This document shows positions 1 through 12,328 of a stretch of DNA of 64,000 bases, piece after piece. The notes under the pieces are model-generated. The model did no database searches and was not told the origin of the DNA. It saw only the letters and a list, made by a program, of their open reading frames with translations. The stretch is from Cacajao melanocephalus (Eukaryota > Chordata > Mammalia > Primates > Pitheciidae), in the NCBI GenBank assembly GCA_963573385.1, contig CAUYLG010065506.1:1-64000 (forward strand), written 5' to 3'. The position numbers were made by a program, and so were the translations under genes. Numbering within the stretch: the first letter of the stretch is position 1; each line of letters begins with the position of its first letter.

Positions 1-462
1 GTAATGGGATTGCTGGGTCAAATGGAATTTCTATTTCAAGATCCTTGAGGAATCGCCACACTGTCTTCCACAATGGTTGAACTAATTTACACTCCCACCA
101 ACAGTGTAAAAGTGTTCCTATTTCTCCATATCCTCTCCAGCATCTGTTGTCTCCAGATTTTTTTTAATGATCACCATTCTAACTGCCATGAGATGGTATC
201 TCGATGTGATTTTGATTTGCATTTGTCTAACGACCAGTGATGATGAGCATTTTTTCCATGTTTGTTGGCCTCATGTATGTCTTCTTTTGAAAAGTCTTTT
301 CATATCCTTTGTCCACTTTTCAATGGGTTTTTTTTTTCTTGTAAATCTGTTTTAGTTCTTTGTAGATTCTGGATATTAGCCCTTTGTCAAATGGGTAGAT
401 TGCAAAATTTTTTTCCCATTCTGTTGGTTGCCAGTTCGCTCTAATGATTGTTTCTTTTGCTG
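1..462 (-). mobile_element. L1 LINE fragment, ORF2 region, antisense, cut by window edge
   Basis: Reading + gives the antisense of the L1 ORF2 3' region, with recognisable stretches such as AATCGCCACACTGTCTTCCA, ATGAGATGGTATCTC and GATTCTGGATATTAGCCC. Multiple stops and indels make it a dead copy. It ends near 462 and its 3' side lies left of the window. Confidence 0.9.
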
Positions 463-570
463 GATTTGTACATTATTTTTAAAAGATTTCTGAAAACTGT
501 TTCAGGGTTTCAGATTTATTCTAACTGTGTCCTAAATTTGTATTAGTCCCTGTGTTTCTCTGTGTAATAG

Positions 571-717
571 TTTCTTTGTTTGTTTGTTTGTTTTTTAAGG
601 TTTAGGGGGGTCTCTCTTTGTTGCCCAGGCTGGTCTCAAATTCCTGGGCTCAAGTGATTCTCCCACCACAGCCTCCTGAGTAGCTATGACAATAGGTGAG
701 TGCCGCTGAGCCTGGCT
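571..717 (-). mobile_element. Alu (monomer or fragment), antisense
   Basis: After a TTTG-rich run (degraded poly-T) come TTGCCCAGGCTGGTCTCAAA, CTGGGCTCAAGTGATTCTCC and GAGTAGCTATGACAATAGG, ending in GAGCCTGGCT. About half of an Alu is present; strongly diverged, so AluJ or a free monomer (FLAM/FRAM). Confidence 0.82.
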
Positions 718-1344
718 TGTATAATAGTTTCTTAGTATAGTATTTTCTGATTAAAACAATGTGACTCTTTCAGTATCTAAATTTCTCAGATGGTAAAAGA
801 TTATTGGAGGTTGGGGGTCTGGGGCCACCTTTCCTGGGAGGAACTAGTGAGTACTATAGACCAGGAAGACTTTAACTGTGACCTGGTAACAGCTGGAACT
901 TGTTAACTGAAAGTAGGTGCTCAGTTGTATCCTGTTCTGTAATGCGGTCGTCTTAAGTTACTTGCTGTGATGAGGATGAGAGGAAAGGAGTTCTGGAGAA
1001 TTTTCTTCTGGGAGAAATATTCTATTACAGAAATATAAGATTACTCAAATTTTGTGATTTTTATTCAGTTAGGAAAAAGTCAGTGCCATCAGCCAAGTTA
1101 ACGTTAAAGAGAAGAGACTTAATTTCTTTGCCAAAAGATATGAAAAGAGTGACATCCTTTTCCATTATTTTCCAAGGCAGGGATAGAAACTTTGGAAATC
1201 AGATTTAGAAACTGAGTGTAATTTAGTTTCTCATTCAGCCTCCACAGGTGGTCTTCTGGCCTGACTACTTTAACTCACCTGTGGGGAAGGGCGAGCAGAA
1301 TATATGCAGCTTGGCAGTGAGAGCTGAGACTGAGTCAAGAGGGG

Positions 1345-1485
1345 ATTGAAGGCAGGCTCCTTCATTTCCTGGCGTTCCACCTCGGAGAAGTTACTTCATC
1401 TCCTTCAGACTCAGTTTCTCCGTTACTAAAATGACGCTAAGATTACTCCCAGGCTCACAGGAGTACTGAAGCGTAAATTGAGATA
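1345..1485 (+). mobile_element. MIR SINE fragment
   Basis: The segment GAAGTTACTTCATCTCCTTC, then CTCAGTTTCTCCGTTACTAA and a GAGATAAT end match the central core of MIR (CTCAGTTTCCTCATCTGTAA type). Old and diverged; boundaries approximate. Confidence 0.65.
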
Positions 1486-2299
1486 ATTTGTATAGCTGGT
1501 GAGAAAATGAGTACTTTTTCATCTTCGCTGTGACTATGTATGATAGAGAAGGTAAGTTCGAATGGTGACCTTCATTATTCTCTCTCTGCCTTTCTTGATT
1601 TTCCTGACCTTCTGGCAATAGGTAGTTATTTCAAGTTCACTGTTTCTTGTATGCTTTTGTTGACTATTTAGTGAATGGGCATCACAGCTGTGCACATCCT
1701 TACTGACTTAGACTCTGTTGAAAAATCAAACTGTTGGTATTTCTTGCCACTGATAATAGGACCATGTCAACTGATAGGAAACATTCTCCTTACTTTAGGT
1801 AAGCTTAGTATTAATGTAAGTAATTTCTTGCTCAAAATACTTTTTAATGCTTTTCTTGAACATCTGTAATCTCTAAAAATATATAATGCTTTTAATGTTT
1901 GAATCCACATTCCCTCAGGTATGGACATTTGACATTGAGAAGTTTTCATTTATTTATGTCACATTGGGATAAAAAGAATTATAAACCAAGTATGGCCACA
2001 TCTCATTATTCTTAATTTATTAAATAGAACATAATAAGAAATCAATTGATCTTATTTCCTGCTAATATTTTTTGATGGCTTTTCTAATTCAGCTTGCAGA
2101 ACAGAAGGAGAGATTTAAATGAAATAATAGAGAATGGAAGAAATAATTATGCAGCTCTCTGTTAAATGGTATTTTAAATAATTTTGAGAAATAGAAATGA
2201 ATTATTTGGCTAAGAGGGGATTCCTTGTTGATTGAAATTGCTTTTATGTTGATTGAACCTGTTCTGCTGCTTTATGTATTGCTTTGATGAGATTCATTG

Positions 2300-3110
2300 C
2301 TGTGTTTCCTTCAACCCTGTCCTGCCCAGGGTCTCTCCCATACCAGCAAATGGCACTGGTGTTCATGGAGTTGCTCAGGCCAACAACATAGGCAGCAGCT
2401 TTGATTTGTCTCTTCCCCTCACAGTTCACAGTCAATCCTTGAACAAATGCTGACAGCAATAGCTTCATAACATTGGCAGATACTGACTGCTCCTCACCAC
2501 CTTACCCACAGCACCAACATCTCTTACTTGCCTTATTTTGGTAGAAACCAAGGTGGTCTCCTCCATAGTCAGTTCTCCATGAAGTAGCTGGAGTGAGCTT
2601 TACATCAACTCTGCTTACAAACTTTCAATGGCTGCTTATCATGCTGAGAATAAAATGAAGTCTCCACTGCCATCCCCCAAGCCCTCCACGACCTGCCTCC
2701 GTCCAAACAACCAATTCTAAAATGGCTCTTTCTCTCCCTTTTGCCGCAGAGTCTGCCCTTCCTTTGGATTGTACATACCCCTACTTCACTCCAATTGTTG
2801 ATGCATTTGTCCACAGATCCTTCCTAGATATTCCCATGCATCATACTCTCACTTCCTTAAAGTCTCTCCTGAAGTGATGCTTCTTCTAAGAAGCTTCTCC
2901 ATTCACCTGTTTTATTTTTCTTCATGGTACTTAATCACCATCCAAACTTGCATTGTCCATTTAGTGGTTTATTAATCTTTTGCACATCCAGTCCCTAGAA
3001 TGCACACTCATTGAGGGCAAGGAACTGGCCTTTCCATTGTTATTTACCTAGTGCTGAGAACAGAGCCTGATATAGAGTGGGTTCACAGTGACTTTCTCAT
3101 ACAATGAGGG
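2300..3110 (+). mobile_element. L2 LINE, 3' part, sense
   Basis: Typical L2 3'-end landmarks appear in order: GTTGCTCAGGCCAACAACAT, TTTCAATGGCTGCTTATCAT with GAATAAAATGAAGTC, CTCCACGACCTG, then CTCATTGAGGGCAAGGA and GTGCTGAGAACAGAGCCTG. No intact ORF; an ancient mammalian copy. Confidence 0.82.
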
Positions 3111-4737
3111 TATTATTCCTTTTTGTTTAATGACAAGAGGTAAAGTTATACAGATAATTTCAGGACATATGCATTAGTTTCCCAGAGGGACGCTCACCCT
3201 CAGTTGATTTTGGGATATATTGTTGAATATGCATTTTGAAATTCAATTCCTGCCGTTATTATTTGACCAGAATGTACAATTTCACAGTTGACCTGCAGGG
3301 AGCAGCTCATTAGCAGTTTGCTGGTCCCCTGAGCTCTTCTATGCTCAGCCTCCCCCACTGCCCTGGTGCAGGCCTGGCTAAGCTGGAGGGTAAGAGGAGC
3401 CTACTCTTCCCCAGCAGACAGAGTCTGGAATTTGTTTTGCTGTCCTAAATTAGGTATCCTGGGATGAGGGGAGGCACTAGTTTTTCCACTGAGATGCAGG
3501 CCAATAACCTGTCTCAACAGTGTATATCCACTCTATAAAATTAGATTCTATCCTCACTCTTGATTTTTATTCCAGTTCTTTATCAGGCCTGGGGCTCAAA
3601 TGTGAATCTCTCTGCATTTGGAAGAAGTCAATTATATCCTATTAGATGCTAACCTTTCTTCACAACCTCTTTTATTTCTACTCCACCTCAAGCAGCATCC
3701 GTCAGGGTCACCTTTAGATGAGTGGCCAGCTGCTATATGCCATCTCCCTAGAGTGAATCCTGTCACTGTTGCCTAGAGTCTACTTGCTGAGTCTCTTAGG
3801 GCCTCCAGACCACACCCCCCCAATATTAGACCTAGTTCAGATTAGATTTCAGTTTACCATGACCTTTTATATATTATGTGTATGTTCAAGCTTTAAGCTC
3901 TGCACCTAAACCAGATTAATTATCACACCTGGCCTAGGGACCATTTTATTTACATCCCCAAAATATTGCTTCTTGAGGACCTAAGGTGATTCAAATCCTG
4001 TGAAACAAGAAAATTATTGATGTTAGGGGATATTTGGCAATTTGTAGTAGTCGAACAAATCTGTTGCATCTTTGTGGTTATGTAACAAAGCTCATAGACA
4101 AAGACAGATACTAAATTTTTCTTTGATGGTTATTTTTCAGGTCAGAAAAAACTGCTTAAAATATTTGTTAGTTATCATAGCTTTTTTTTTCCTGTGGAAG
4201 AAAAGTTTCCTTGTTTGCTTGCACCTAACTTGCCTCATGAATATTCAGCTGCCGACGGAGCTGCAAGCCAATATCCATAGAAATGAACTCATTAGTAGCA
4301 TTTTGTTGGCTGCTATTTGATTCATACAGTATGTAGAAGTATTTATGATATTTCGTATTTTATTTTTTCTTGATTTTTGAAACATAAAAGGATTATTGAT
4401 AATAATTATTATCCCAGATTTTCACAGTTGAGCTTATTTAGTTTTTCTCATATTTCTTGAATGTGTAAGAAAAAGATATTTGACCATTTACACAAATTTT
4501 TACAAAGTAAATTATGAATAAAACATGAGTGACTTAAAAGCAGTTTAAAAATGTTTTACATATTTGTGCATATATAATACTTGTACTTCTTAGTTGGCAT
4601 TGATATAGTTTGCTTTGTGGATGATGTTAAAAAGAATGGTTCTCCTTTCTGAAGGTCTTCCTTCAAAAATTTTGCTGTTATTTAACAAAAACAGCATTCA
4701 AGAAGTATATTTGTTTATAAGAAATAGAAAAAAATGG

Positions 4738-4985
4738 TAATAACAGCAAACACAGACATTGACCCTCGATGTACCCATTACTTTACATATATTAACTTGT
4801 TTAATCCTTACAGCAAGTCTATAGGAATAGATACCATATTACTCTTATCTTACAAATATGGAAACTATGCCTCAGAGAGATAAAGTTACTTGTGTGGTCA
4901 CACATCTAGTAGTTGGCAAAGTTGGGATTCAAACTCAGGCAGAGTAGCTCCAGAAAGCTCTTCACCACTTCATGTTGCTGACTTC
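4738..4985 (-). mobile_element. MIR SINE, near full length, antisense
   Basis: Reads TTACATATATTAACTTGTTT, AATCCTTACAGCAAGTCTAT, ATGGAAACTATGCCTCAGAG, GTCACACATCTAGTAGTTGG and GGGATTCAAACTCAGGCAGA: the reverse complement of MIR, including the tRNA-like B-box part (GGTTCGAATCC antisense) near 4920. Confidence 0.88.
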
Positions 4986-5450
4986 TGCCATGTTTTGGTA
5001 GAGACTACAGACTGGACTGCCTGTTGATCCAACACATTCTTTCCCCACTGATTCGAGGTGCCACCTGTTTCAAATGTAAATTCTACCTACTCAGGATATT
5101 TTCTGGACTGTCCCTGTGCCATCAGTCTGTTAATACTTGTCCGTATCAGCACAGCACTAACTGTTTTAGTTACTTTATACTAATTTCTTTTAGGAATAGA
5201 GTATGAGTCTAATGGAAAGGGAAAGGAAACAAATTTCAGACTAAGAAGGGCTGAGATGTTGTGGGTAAAGACAGTATTTGGTCATGAGAGAAGGAGAGAA
5301 TATGGTGAGTCAGAAAGGGCCATAGGATACTGACATGTATTTTAAGTCATGTGTGTTTTAAGGATAATGGTGGACAATTTTAGAAGTCAGTTTTAAAGAA
5401 ACGGTAAAGTAGGTGCCTAAGTTTCTGATTTATAAAAGTTGGAGACAAGG

Positions 5451-5754
5451 TGATATGGTTTGGCTGTGTCCCCGCTCCAAACCTCATCTTGAATTGTAGC
5501 TCACATAATACCCCCATGTCATGGGAAGGACTTGGTGAGAAGTGTTAGAATCATGGGGGCAGGTCTTTCCCTTACTGTTCTTGTGATAGTGAATAAGTCT
5601 CATGAGATCTGATGGTTTTAAAAAGGGCAGATCCCCTGCACATACTCTCTTGCCTGCCACCATGTAAGGTGTGTCTTTGCTCCTCCTTTGCTTTCTGCCA
5701 TGATTGTGAGGCCTCCTCAGCCATTTGGAACTGTGAATCCATTAAACCTATTTT

Positions 5755-5759
<5 letters not shown>
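5451..5759 (+). mobile_element. THE1/MST-type MaLR LTR, 5' part
   Basis: Starts TGATATGGTTTGGCTGTGTC and proceeds through CATGGGGGCAGGTCTTTCCC, GTGATAGTGAATAAGTCTCA and CCATGATTGTGAGGCCTCC to CATTAAACCTATTTTTC. This is a solitary ERVL-MaLR LTR, noncoding, closest to THE1. It breaks off at a TTTC microsatellite and resumes at 7441, so it was split by a later insertion. Confidence 0.9.
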
Positions 5760-5806
<47 letters not shown>

Positions 5807-5808
5807 TT
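5760..5808. repeat. (TTTC)n microsatellite
   Basis: About twelve tandem TTTC units followed by a short T run. It sits exactly at the left end of the sequence that interrupts the MaLR LTR, as a degraded antisense poly-A tail would. Confidence 0.95.
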
Positions 5809-5810
5809 TT

Positions 5811-6990
5811 AGAATTATCAAGTGAATTTAATATGGTATCTGGATAAAAGATCATTTGCTAACATGGATTTCTACTTCTACATATCAGCAACAAATAATT
5901 AGAAATTGACATTAAAAAATTATACCATATAGTGTAGGAGACATCAAATATCTGCAAATAAATTTTATGTAAGTTATAAAAATAAAATTTGTACTTTATA
6001 CTAAAAACACAATTCAATACTAAGAGAAATTAAAATTCTAAATAAGTGGAGCAATATATCATGTTCATATATTGGAAGACTTAGTACTATAAATGAATTA
6101 ATTCTTCCCAAACTGAGCCATACATTCAGTGTGATTACAATTAAAATCATATCATTTTCAACAGAAATTTACAACTCATTCTAGATTTATTTATAAATAG
6201 AAAGAACTTAAAAGAGTCAAAACAATCTTGAGAAAACAACAACAACAAAAACCAGAGTGCTTACTCTACCAGACTGAAGACCTGTTTTGAAGCTGTAGTG
6301 ATTAGGAGTGTGTGATATTGATGCAAGGGTAGGTAATAGACCAATGGGACAAAATTGAAAATTCAGTAACATACCAAAACATAAATATTCACAGTTTTAT
6401 GAAAAAGATGACTGCAGTGAAGTGGGAAAAAGATAGTATTTTAAATTAATGGTACTGATTAATTGGAATATCTGTATGTAAAACATGAGTCTTGACCACT
6501 ACCTCATAGCATACAAAACATCAATTCCAGATGGATTTCAGATCTAAATTTAAAGAACAAGAAAACTTTAAAAATAAAACAAAGAAAATCTTCATGACCT
6601 TAGAACAAGCAAAGATTTCTTAAACAGGATGGCCTAAGTATACATGGCCTAAGTATAAAAGAAAAATATTTGATAAATTGGACTGTATTAAAAATTAAAA
6701 CTGTTTATCCAAAGACACTATTAAGAAATTAAAAAGGAAAACCACGCTACTGAGTGGAAGATACTATTTTTCAATATGTGTGAATATATACATAGTTTCA
6801 ATACAAAGGATTCAGAATATTTAAAGAACTCTTACAAATCAATAAGAAAAAGACACATAGCCTATTTCATTTATACGAAGTTCAGAAATAGGCACTCCAA
6901 AGCTGAGGTGTAAGAGCAGAATAGTTCCCATCCTTGGCCAGGCTAGTGATTGATTGGCAAGGGCCATGAGAGGGGCTCCTGGCATTCTGT
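5811..6990 (+). mobile_element. L1M LINE fragment, ORF2 end and 3' region, sense
   Basis: Landmarks of L1 ORF2 in sense order: ATATATTGGAAGACTTAGTA, TCAAAACAATCTTGAGAAAA, GACCAATGGGACAAAATTG, AAATCTTCATGACCTTAGAA, ATAAATTGGACTGTATTAAA, AAAGAACTCTTACAAATCAA. Many stops. After 6865 it passes into L1M 3'UTR-like sequence. Contains a 14-base tandem duplication at 6629-6657. Confidence 0.85.
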
Positions 6991-7010
6991 AACTGTTATA
7001 TTTCTTTTTT

Positions 7011-7268
7011 TTTTCCACTACATAACAATTTTATTATGACATAAGACAACTGGTAATATGCAACATGACTAAAAACACCTTCTAATTAAATTTGGTTTGG
7101 TCCTGGCATAAGAAATAAACATAGATAAATATATTAGAATTGAGAATCTAAATATAAACCTGTAAATTTGCAGTTAATTGATTTTTCTTTTTTTTATTTT
7201 AATTTGGCAATGATTTTTTTTTTCCACCAACTGAAATGATAAATATATTTTGCTGTTCAGTTCCCATG
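7011..7268 (+). mobile_element. L1-derived segment, sense, rearranged
   Basis: GTCCTGGCATAAGAAATAAA, TATTAGAATTGAGAATC and CAGTTAATTGATTTT follow the sense L1 ORF2 order already covered near 6300-6400, so this is a second, separately derived piece. Borders are unclear; the T-rich boundary at 7004 and the piece after 7220 are not assigned. Confidence 0.55.
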
Positions 7269-7440
7269 GCAACTTTCTTTTTTTAATCCCTCCCCAACTC
7301 CCTACCCCTACTGTCCCTCCCCTAGTCCTCCGCCCCTACAGACCTCAGTGTGTGATGCTCCCTTCCCTGTGTCCATGTTTTCTCATTGTTTGACACCCAC
7401 CCCTGAGTGAGGACATGCAGTATTTGATTTTCTGTTCTTG
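7269..7440 (-). mobile_element. L1 3'UTR fragment, antisense
   Basis: AATCCCTCCCCAACTCCC, CAGACCTCAGTGTGTGATGC and CTCATTGTTTGACACCCACC are antisense L1 3'UTR/ORF2-end sequence. It closely resembles the copy at 57185-57475. It abuts the 3' piece of the split MaLR LTR. Confidence 0.8.
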
Positions 7441-7507
7441 TATTTTTCTTTATAAATTACCCAGTCTTGGGTATGTCTTCGTAGCAGTATGAAAATGGAC
7501 TAACACA
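7441..7507 (+). mobile_element. THE1/MST-type MaLR LTR, 3' end (continues 5451-5759)
   Basis: Starts TATTTTTCTTTATAAATTAC, then CCAGTCTTGGGTATGTCTTC, and ends GGACTAACACA, which is the terminal part missing from the LTR at 5451. The first 11 bases repeat 5749-5759, as expected for a target-site duplication. Confidence 0.88.
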
Positions 7508-9064
7508 AAATAAATGTGTTTAAAGAATACAATAAATTCATGTTAATTGAAACAAATATTTATTATGAAACCAATTTATAAATCTTTCTTTTATACCTCA
7601 TGGATTTCACAGAGAGTTAGATCAGAGTATAAGATGAAGGAGGGCAGTGGCCATCAGTTAGAGACAGATCTTCAGGTTGGGATCCTCATTCATTTGTCCA
7701 GGTTTTCCAACATTAAATACTTTTCCTTCTCCACTGCTTACATTTCCCTTTCATGAGAACTGCGTTCTTGAATAACGACTTGAACAGGAATAGTGTTCTG
7801 CACTTTAAATTCGGGAAATGACCAGTTTCCTGTGCCAGAGAAAAATATGTGCTTGAGAATATTATCTATACAATGTACTTTGTACTTTCCGCTCAGCCTT
7901 TTCTTTCATTGTGCTGTGTTGTTCAAGTGATCTGATATCAATGTAAATTCCTGACCAGCACAATATGAAGTATTATCATATTGGAGACATAATAGTCTAC
8001 TGGCATCTCTGTATAAATATTTGTATAATATTAAAAATAAGGCAGTTTAACAGAGACATTAAGAAAAAAGTTGACAAATATGTTCATGTAAGCTTCTGAA
8101 CTGCATTTAGAAATCCATTTTATTTCATGTTTTTCAGCAGCTGACACCATGGAACATACTTACATATGAAATGATACCAGGAAAATCTGGGATACTTGAA
8201 ATATCTTTATTTCTTTGTTATAATTCTGAACGTCATTAAAAGTTTATTTTCGTCTGACACTAAGTTTCTTTACAAATAGGATGACTTATGATACATACAT
8301 TTTAATTTAAATTTTGTAAGCCAGTCTTATAAATAATTTTTGTTTAAGTGTTCCGTTGGTGCCATAAAGAGTTGATAGCAACCAGAAGAAGGCAGCTTCG
8401 AGAGGAATAGTATTCTTTTCTGAACCTGGATTTTCTACAGAAGTCTTGTCAGATTAGCCTGTCATTTTACTGCCAGCCTGTGTGCTTCTGGTCCATGCCC
8501 TGATCTTGTGACATCTCATTGAAATTAAAGCTGTGGTCTGTCCAAACTTCACATGCATTGCTCCATTTTTTATTAATACCTTGTGCTCTAAGTCCTTTCA
8601 AGGATTGAGGACATAGACAACAATTCCTGCTAGCACCTTAGAGTTTGATCCTCAATAAACTTTTTGTATCTTCTATTCTTTGTGAATCTCCAGATTTGTG
8701 AAATGGGTGGAAGATAAATATATGAATAGAGAGATTGGCATGTATACCAAACGTCTGGGGGCTAGCCTGGGATCCAAAGCAGAAAAGATTCAATACATTG
8801 TGGAAGATCCAATAGCTAAAAAATAACATTTTTGCCTCAAAACCTTGAATTATAATACCTGTTCTGATATCAAGGACTTCTTCAGAAGGTAGAGTCTGTT
8901 GGATTGATTTACTGTTAATATAGGAGCAGAGATGAGAAGACAGGGGCCTAACTTACTCTTTAGTTCTGTTCTCTGTAGTGTTAGTAATAATTATAACCAC
9001 ATTAGAAGTAATGGAACTATGGCTGTGGATGTAGTAATAGTGGAGAGTGATAATAGCCGCAGCA

Positions 9065-9195
9065 GCAGAAATATCAGATGACATTTATTAGGCTGTATTT
9101 GTGTGCTTGCGCTTTGCAAAGTGCCAATTAACATTACCTCCATGTAATTTTCTCCACTTCTCTGTGAGGAAACTGAGACTTAAGAGCATTTGGCC
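9065..9195 (-). mobile_element. MIR SINE fragment, antisense
   Basis: Segments GACATTTATTAGGCTG, GCTTTGCAAAGTGCCAATTA and GAGGAAACTGAGACTTAAGA fit antisense MIR. Diverged, borders approximate. Confidence 0.55.
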
Positions 9196-9911
9196 TGTCA
9201 TAAATGCTCACCACAGCTAAATTCCACCCCCAGGAAACATCCTGTATCTGTATGTGTTTGAGTGGGTATTTCTAGGTGTGCTGGGGGAGGAAGGTGGTGG
9301 GTTAATTTTGAAGGCTTCCAAACACCCCATACACTTCATCATACACTTCCTAATCTTCATTCTTTTTGAAACTGATTTCTTCCTAGGGTTTGGTGTATCC
9401 CTGACCATTCAGGAAACAGACCTCAATCACCCAAAACAATACAAGGAACACAAGATCTTCATGAATCAAATAATACTTGGAATGAATACACCAATAAGAA
9501 TTTATTGCCAAAAAGTTACTTCATTAAAAAATCTTAAAATAAAGAACATGGAATTATTTCAATCCTTGAGAAAACTACCTGTATACATGCCTCCCAGAGG
9601 TATCTCTAGCAAAAGATATCACTTCTAAGAGTAAATATCTCGCTTAATTTTAGATTCCTTGGGGAACTAAGAGTTAAGTAAAACATGCACCAATTTTCTT
9701 AGATTTATTTTTAAGTATTTTCTTTTTTAGCTTATTATTATTTACTCTGATCATGGGAGTGTACATTTTCACTGAAACACAACTCTGGAATTACCAGTAT
9801 TAAAAATTTATGAGTCAGAAGGACCTTGACAAAACCTCAAGACTGTGGCTGGAAATAGAAATGGCTACAGAGAGTCCAAAGTCAAAACAATGAGTAAAAT
9901 GGTCCTTGTAT

Positions 9912-9940
9912 TAAAACAAAAACAAAAACAAAAACAGAAA
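9912..9940. repeat. (CAAAA)n short tandem repeat
   Basis: Four to five A-rich CAAAA units in succession, ending in an imperfect CAGAAA unit. Confidence 0.85.
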
Positions 9941-11554
9941 CAACGGTACTGTTAGAATACATGACAATTAACATTCAGCTTTATTGTACAGGATGATAGG
10001 GAGTAGAGGTGACTGTGGCAAAATGAAGGGAACATGTGGCTTCCTCAGCTCCAACTTACTGTTATTCAGGTAGATAGGCCCTGTGTTAATTTTCTCTAAG
10101 TGTCTGAAGAGAGGCTATAATTATTGACTTTTATATAAATACTTTTATTTTTTAAAATGTTAGCAATTGAATCAATATTTTAACCACATTGTGCTATTTT
10201 AAAACATACCTCTACTGCTTTTGACCTCTGCTTTAGATCAACTCATTGCCTTAGGCCAATGGAAGTTAAATATACTGTTAAAAAAATGATTTTATGGACT
10301 GAGCTGTGAGATGAGTTTTTGGGAATCAAGACTGTGGAAATGAACTAGAAGTTAAATGCAACAAAAATTTAAACATTTAAGAAATTAACAAAATACACAC
10401 TTAAGATTGTATTTCACTGCAGCCATCTCAATAAATTTCCTTTCACCTTTAATTTTGGTAATTTTATGCATAATTGTAATTCTATCAAAAATATTTCTGA
10501 TTTCTATTTCATCTTCTTCCCGGTTTTGCTCTTGACATTCCTGTCACCCAAGTATTAAATATCTTCAAAACTCTTTGCCTTGTATGTAATGTACCAGTCA
10601 TGTGCTGACAAATGATGAATTCTTTCCCCTGAAAATTCCTGAAGAACTCTGTTCTTTCATATTTATTTTCTGTTATATTGAGGTCAAATAGAATACACTA
10701 TGACAATGTGGTAATTATCTTCACATTTTTTGGTCAAGTTCCAGCCGAAGGAGGTTTTTATTTTTATTTTTTGATTTGGATGGTATAATGAAAAATTATC
10801 TCCACCTAAGCTCTGAGATGATAGTGATACTCATTTTGAATTAATAATTGGTCTGAAAAAGAGTAAAACATCTTTTGGTGGGAAATTGAGCAGATATTAA
10901 AGGACTCAATAACTGACACAAAAAATCCTTTTGTTTCTGAATAACAAGGAAACAGCAACAATCAAAGGGCTTTCACTGAGGATTTAGACATGCTGTTTGG
11001 GAATCACTGCAATCTCTTCAGGCATTTATTTGAGTAATCCAGGTGTGGGATATTTTAATGATTTGTGGAATGATAAATGCCCACGAGGCTGACTCTTGGA
11101 TACTACTGAACTACCAACGAATGATTTATTCTGTAAGTGTCCGGAGTTTTGTGTGGATTGAATGTTGTCATGGCAGTTTAGGGACAAACCACTATCTATT
11201 TCAAAGATGAAAAGATGCTGCTCATATTCTGTAGAGACAAAGTAACATCATTTTGTAATTATCATTCATTGTATCCATGTGGGAAAGACATTACTAAACA
11301 TCCTATGAGCACAGGACAGGCCTTCACTACAAAGCCTTAATTTAAGTAAAAGTTTAGTCCAGCTCCAAATGTCAATAATGTCAACATTGAGAAACCATGT
11401 TATATAGTGATAGAAGAGGAAAAGATTATGTGCTATCCTATATTCCAAGTTGCTAATGAATATTTGGGAGGCTAATACAGTAGGGAAATTAATGCAATGC
11501 AGTCTGGTGGTTTTCATAAATGAAAACCACCTAGTTAAGAATAAAAGTCGTCAA

Positions 11555-11695
11555 TCTTTGCAGAAGTTTATTGAGCACTTACCAAGTGCCAGATATTGCT
11601 GTAAGTGCTGGGGATACCCCAGTAACAAAGCAGATAGGCTGTGCCTTCATGAAGCTCCCATCCCAATGTGGGAGACAGACAGTAACTAGATAAAA
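11555..11695 (-). mobile_element. L2 LINE 3' end, antisense
   Basis: TTTATTGAGCACTTACCAAG, TGCCAGATATTGCTGTAAGT, GCTGGGGATACCCCAGTAAC and GTGGGAGACAGACAGTAACT are the antisense of the L2 3' terminus. It lies next to a sense L2 piece. Confidence 0.78.
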
Positions 11696-11699
11696 TGGT

Positions 11700-12060
11700 T
11701 CTGTCCTAGTGTCTTTTGTCTTCTCCATCTCCACACTGTCTCCAATGGACTGGGGCTGGTCATTTCTTCTCTCTATATATGATTTCCCAAAGTTCTGTCT
11801 TTGTGCCAGTGACAATCAACTTTTTACTGTAAGCCCTGATCCCTCTCTTACGACCTCAAATTGGAATGGCTAACTCCCTACTCATGGATCTCCTCACTGG
11901 TGCCAAACAGACATCTCAGACCCAACAGGTCCAGAGCAAACTCTGTTTCTCCCCCTCCAAAACCTTCTTCATTTTTAGTCTTCTCCATTCCAATGATGCC
12001 ACTACCAACCAGATGTTTATGCAAACCCAAACGACAAACTTCTTTCATTTATTAGGACCA
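11700..12060 (+). mobile_element. L2 LINE fragment, sense
   Basis: CTCATGGATCTCCTCACTGG, AACAGACATCTCAGACCCAA and CTTCTCCATTCCAATGATGCC resemble the pyrimidine-rich L2 3'-region upstream of its GTTGCTCAGGCC landmark. Opposed to the copy at 11555-11695. The first 120 bases are uncertain. Confidence 0.6.
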
Positions 12061-12302
12061 AACAAAGCCCTTATCTTCCAAAGAATTGTGATGTGATAAT
12101 ATTGTTTTAGGCTAAAGGGTAAAAGGAAAATATTTACCCTTATTTTTTTCTCATTTATTTTCATGAAATGAGTACAGACTTTTTTCCTGCAACAGTGCAG
12201 TCCTTCTTAAATTTTTCCTATTTCGCGTTTATTATACAATTTACCTATCTGTATCCATATTAAATAGCCACAACTTTAAGGTGACAGGGTGCTGCTAAAT
12301 AG

Positions 12303-12328
12303 TCTACATTCAGGATTTTGAATGTAGA
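12303..12328. repeat. Short perfect inverted repeat
   Basis: TCTACATTCA at 12303-12312 and its exact complement TGAATGTAGA at 12319-12328, separated by 6 bases. Confidence 0.9.

Noticed and set aside
9254..9628. 124-codon plus-strand frame in intron 1
   Set aside because: No recognisable family, no splice sites making it an exon, sequence looks random.
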